Part shown: one piece after another, positions 6,379 through 6,538 of the stretch
Position numbering within the stretch: position 1 is the stretch's first letter
Layout of the letters: every line of letters begins with the position of its first letter
NCBI GenBank assembly: GCA_002371715.1
Contig: DFGF01000141.1
Coordinates: 5,110-11,647 of the forward strand
Source of the DNA: Prevotella sp. UBA3757
GTDB taxonomy: Bacteria > Bacteroidota > Bacteroidia > Bacteroidales > Bacteroidaceae
Reading direction: 5' to 3'
Length of the DNA: 6,538 bases
Translations under genes and position numbers: made by a program
The notes under the pieces: model-generated
Databases searched by the model: none
What the model was told of the DNA's origin: nothing
Seen by the model: only the letters and a program-made list of their open reading frames with translations

Positions 6379-6538
6379 ATGATGCAGAAGAGTTACATAT
6401 TCGACCCCTATCCATTACAGATAACCATGCAGCGGTTAGCAGAGAACCTGAAGGCGAGACGATTGGAGAAGAAACTCTCGACGAAGAGCCTTGCGGAAAT
6501 GAGTGGAGTGCCGGCATCGTCCATTCAGCGCTTTGAAC
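6379..6538 (+). CDS. Xre/HipB-like helix-turn-helix transcriptional regulator (3' end outside window)
   Basis: Only the first 53 residues are visible. After MMQKSYIFDPYPLQITMQ comes LAENLKARRLEKKLSTKSLA, then EMSGVPASSIQRFE. This is a textbook Xre/Cro-type helix-turn-helix: the first helix has R..R...K, the second starts at LSTKSLAE, and the recognition helix follows GVPASS and ends at the conserved E. Two ATGs in tandem (6379, 6382) are possible starts. The gene has its own promoter with repeats over it, which fits negative autoregulation. In Bacteroidota, regulators with a lead similar to YIFDPYPLQITMQRLAENLK are, from memory, often paired with a HipA-type kinase gene just downstream; that would make this an antitoxin, but the partner would lie outside the window. 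DNA-binding regulator is confident, antitoxin role is a guess. Confidence 0.85.
   Translation, partial: MMQKSYIFDPYPLQITMQRLAENLKARRLEKKLSTKSLAEMSGVPASSIQRFE

Overview
The window looks like a chromosomal segment of a Bacteroidota organism, most like Prevotella/Segatella or a close relative. The reasons are a TonB-receptor-like outer-membrane protein with an N-terminal carboxypeptidase-regulatory-like domain, promoters of the Bacteroidota TTTG / TAnnTTTG type, A-rich start regions with little or no Shine-Dalgarno sequence, and mixed GC (about 60% in the barrel gene, low 40s in parts of the right half). All supported genes are on the + strand.

Left part (1-2817): a large outer-membrane beta-barrel protein whose first codons lie outside the window. 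After a 130-base gap with a recognisable promoter comes a small exported protein of unknown function (2948-3415) with a hydrophobic stretch and a very basic tail near its C-terminus. The gap 3416-3598 holds a 19-codon coding-like stretch of uncertain status, several weak dyads and, directly against the next start codon, a possible ECF-type promoter.

Centre (3599-6220): a tight three-gene unit. An ECF sigma factor overlaps by ATGA with a single-pass membrane protein that has the layout of an anti-sigma factor but no FecR-type periplasmic domain. Thirteen bases later a 467-residue secreted protein begins. The inferred working model is a surface or periplasmic signalling unit: the membrane protein holds the sigma factor and the secreted protein senses something or is the effector. 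The middle domain of the secreted protein has clearly higher GC than its two ends.

Right edge (6221-6538): a 158-base intergenic region with the best promoter of the window (TTTG-N20-TATCTTTG), overlaid by short direct and inverted repeats that could be an operator. It drives the start of an Xre/HipB-like helix-turn-helix regulator cut off by the window end. A HipA-type kinase partner may follow outside the window, but this cannot be seen.

No tRNA, rRNA, CRISPR array, insertion sequence or convincing intrinsic terminator was found. The candidate for something undescribed is the sigma / non-FecR membrane protein / secreted protein unit; this is an inference from layout, not a demonstrated system.
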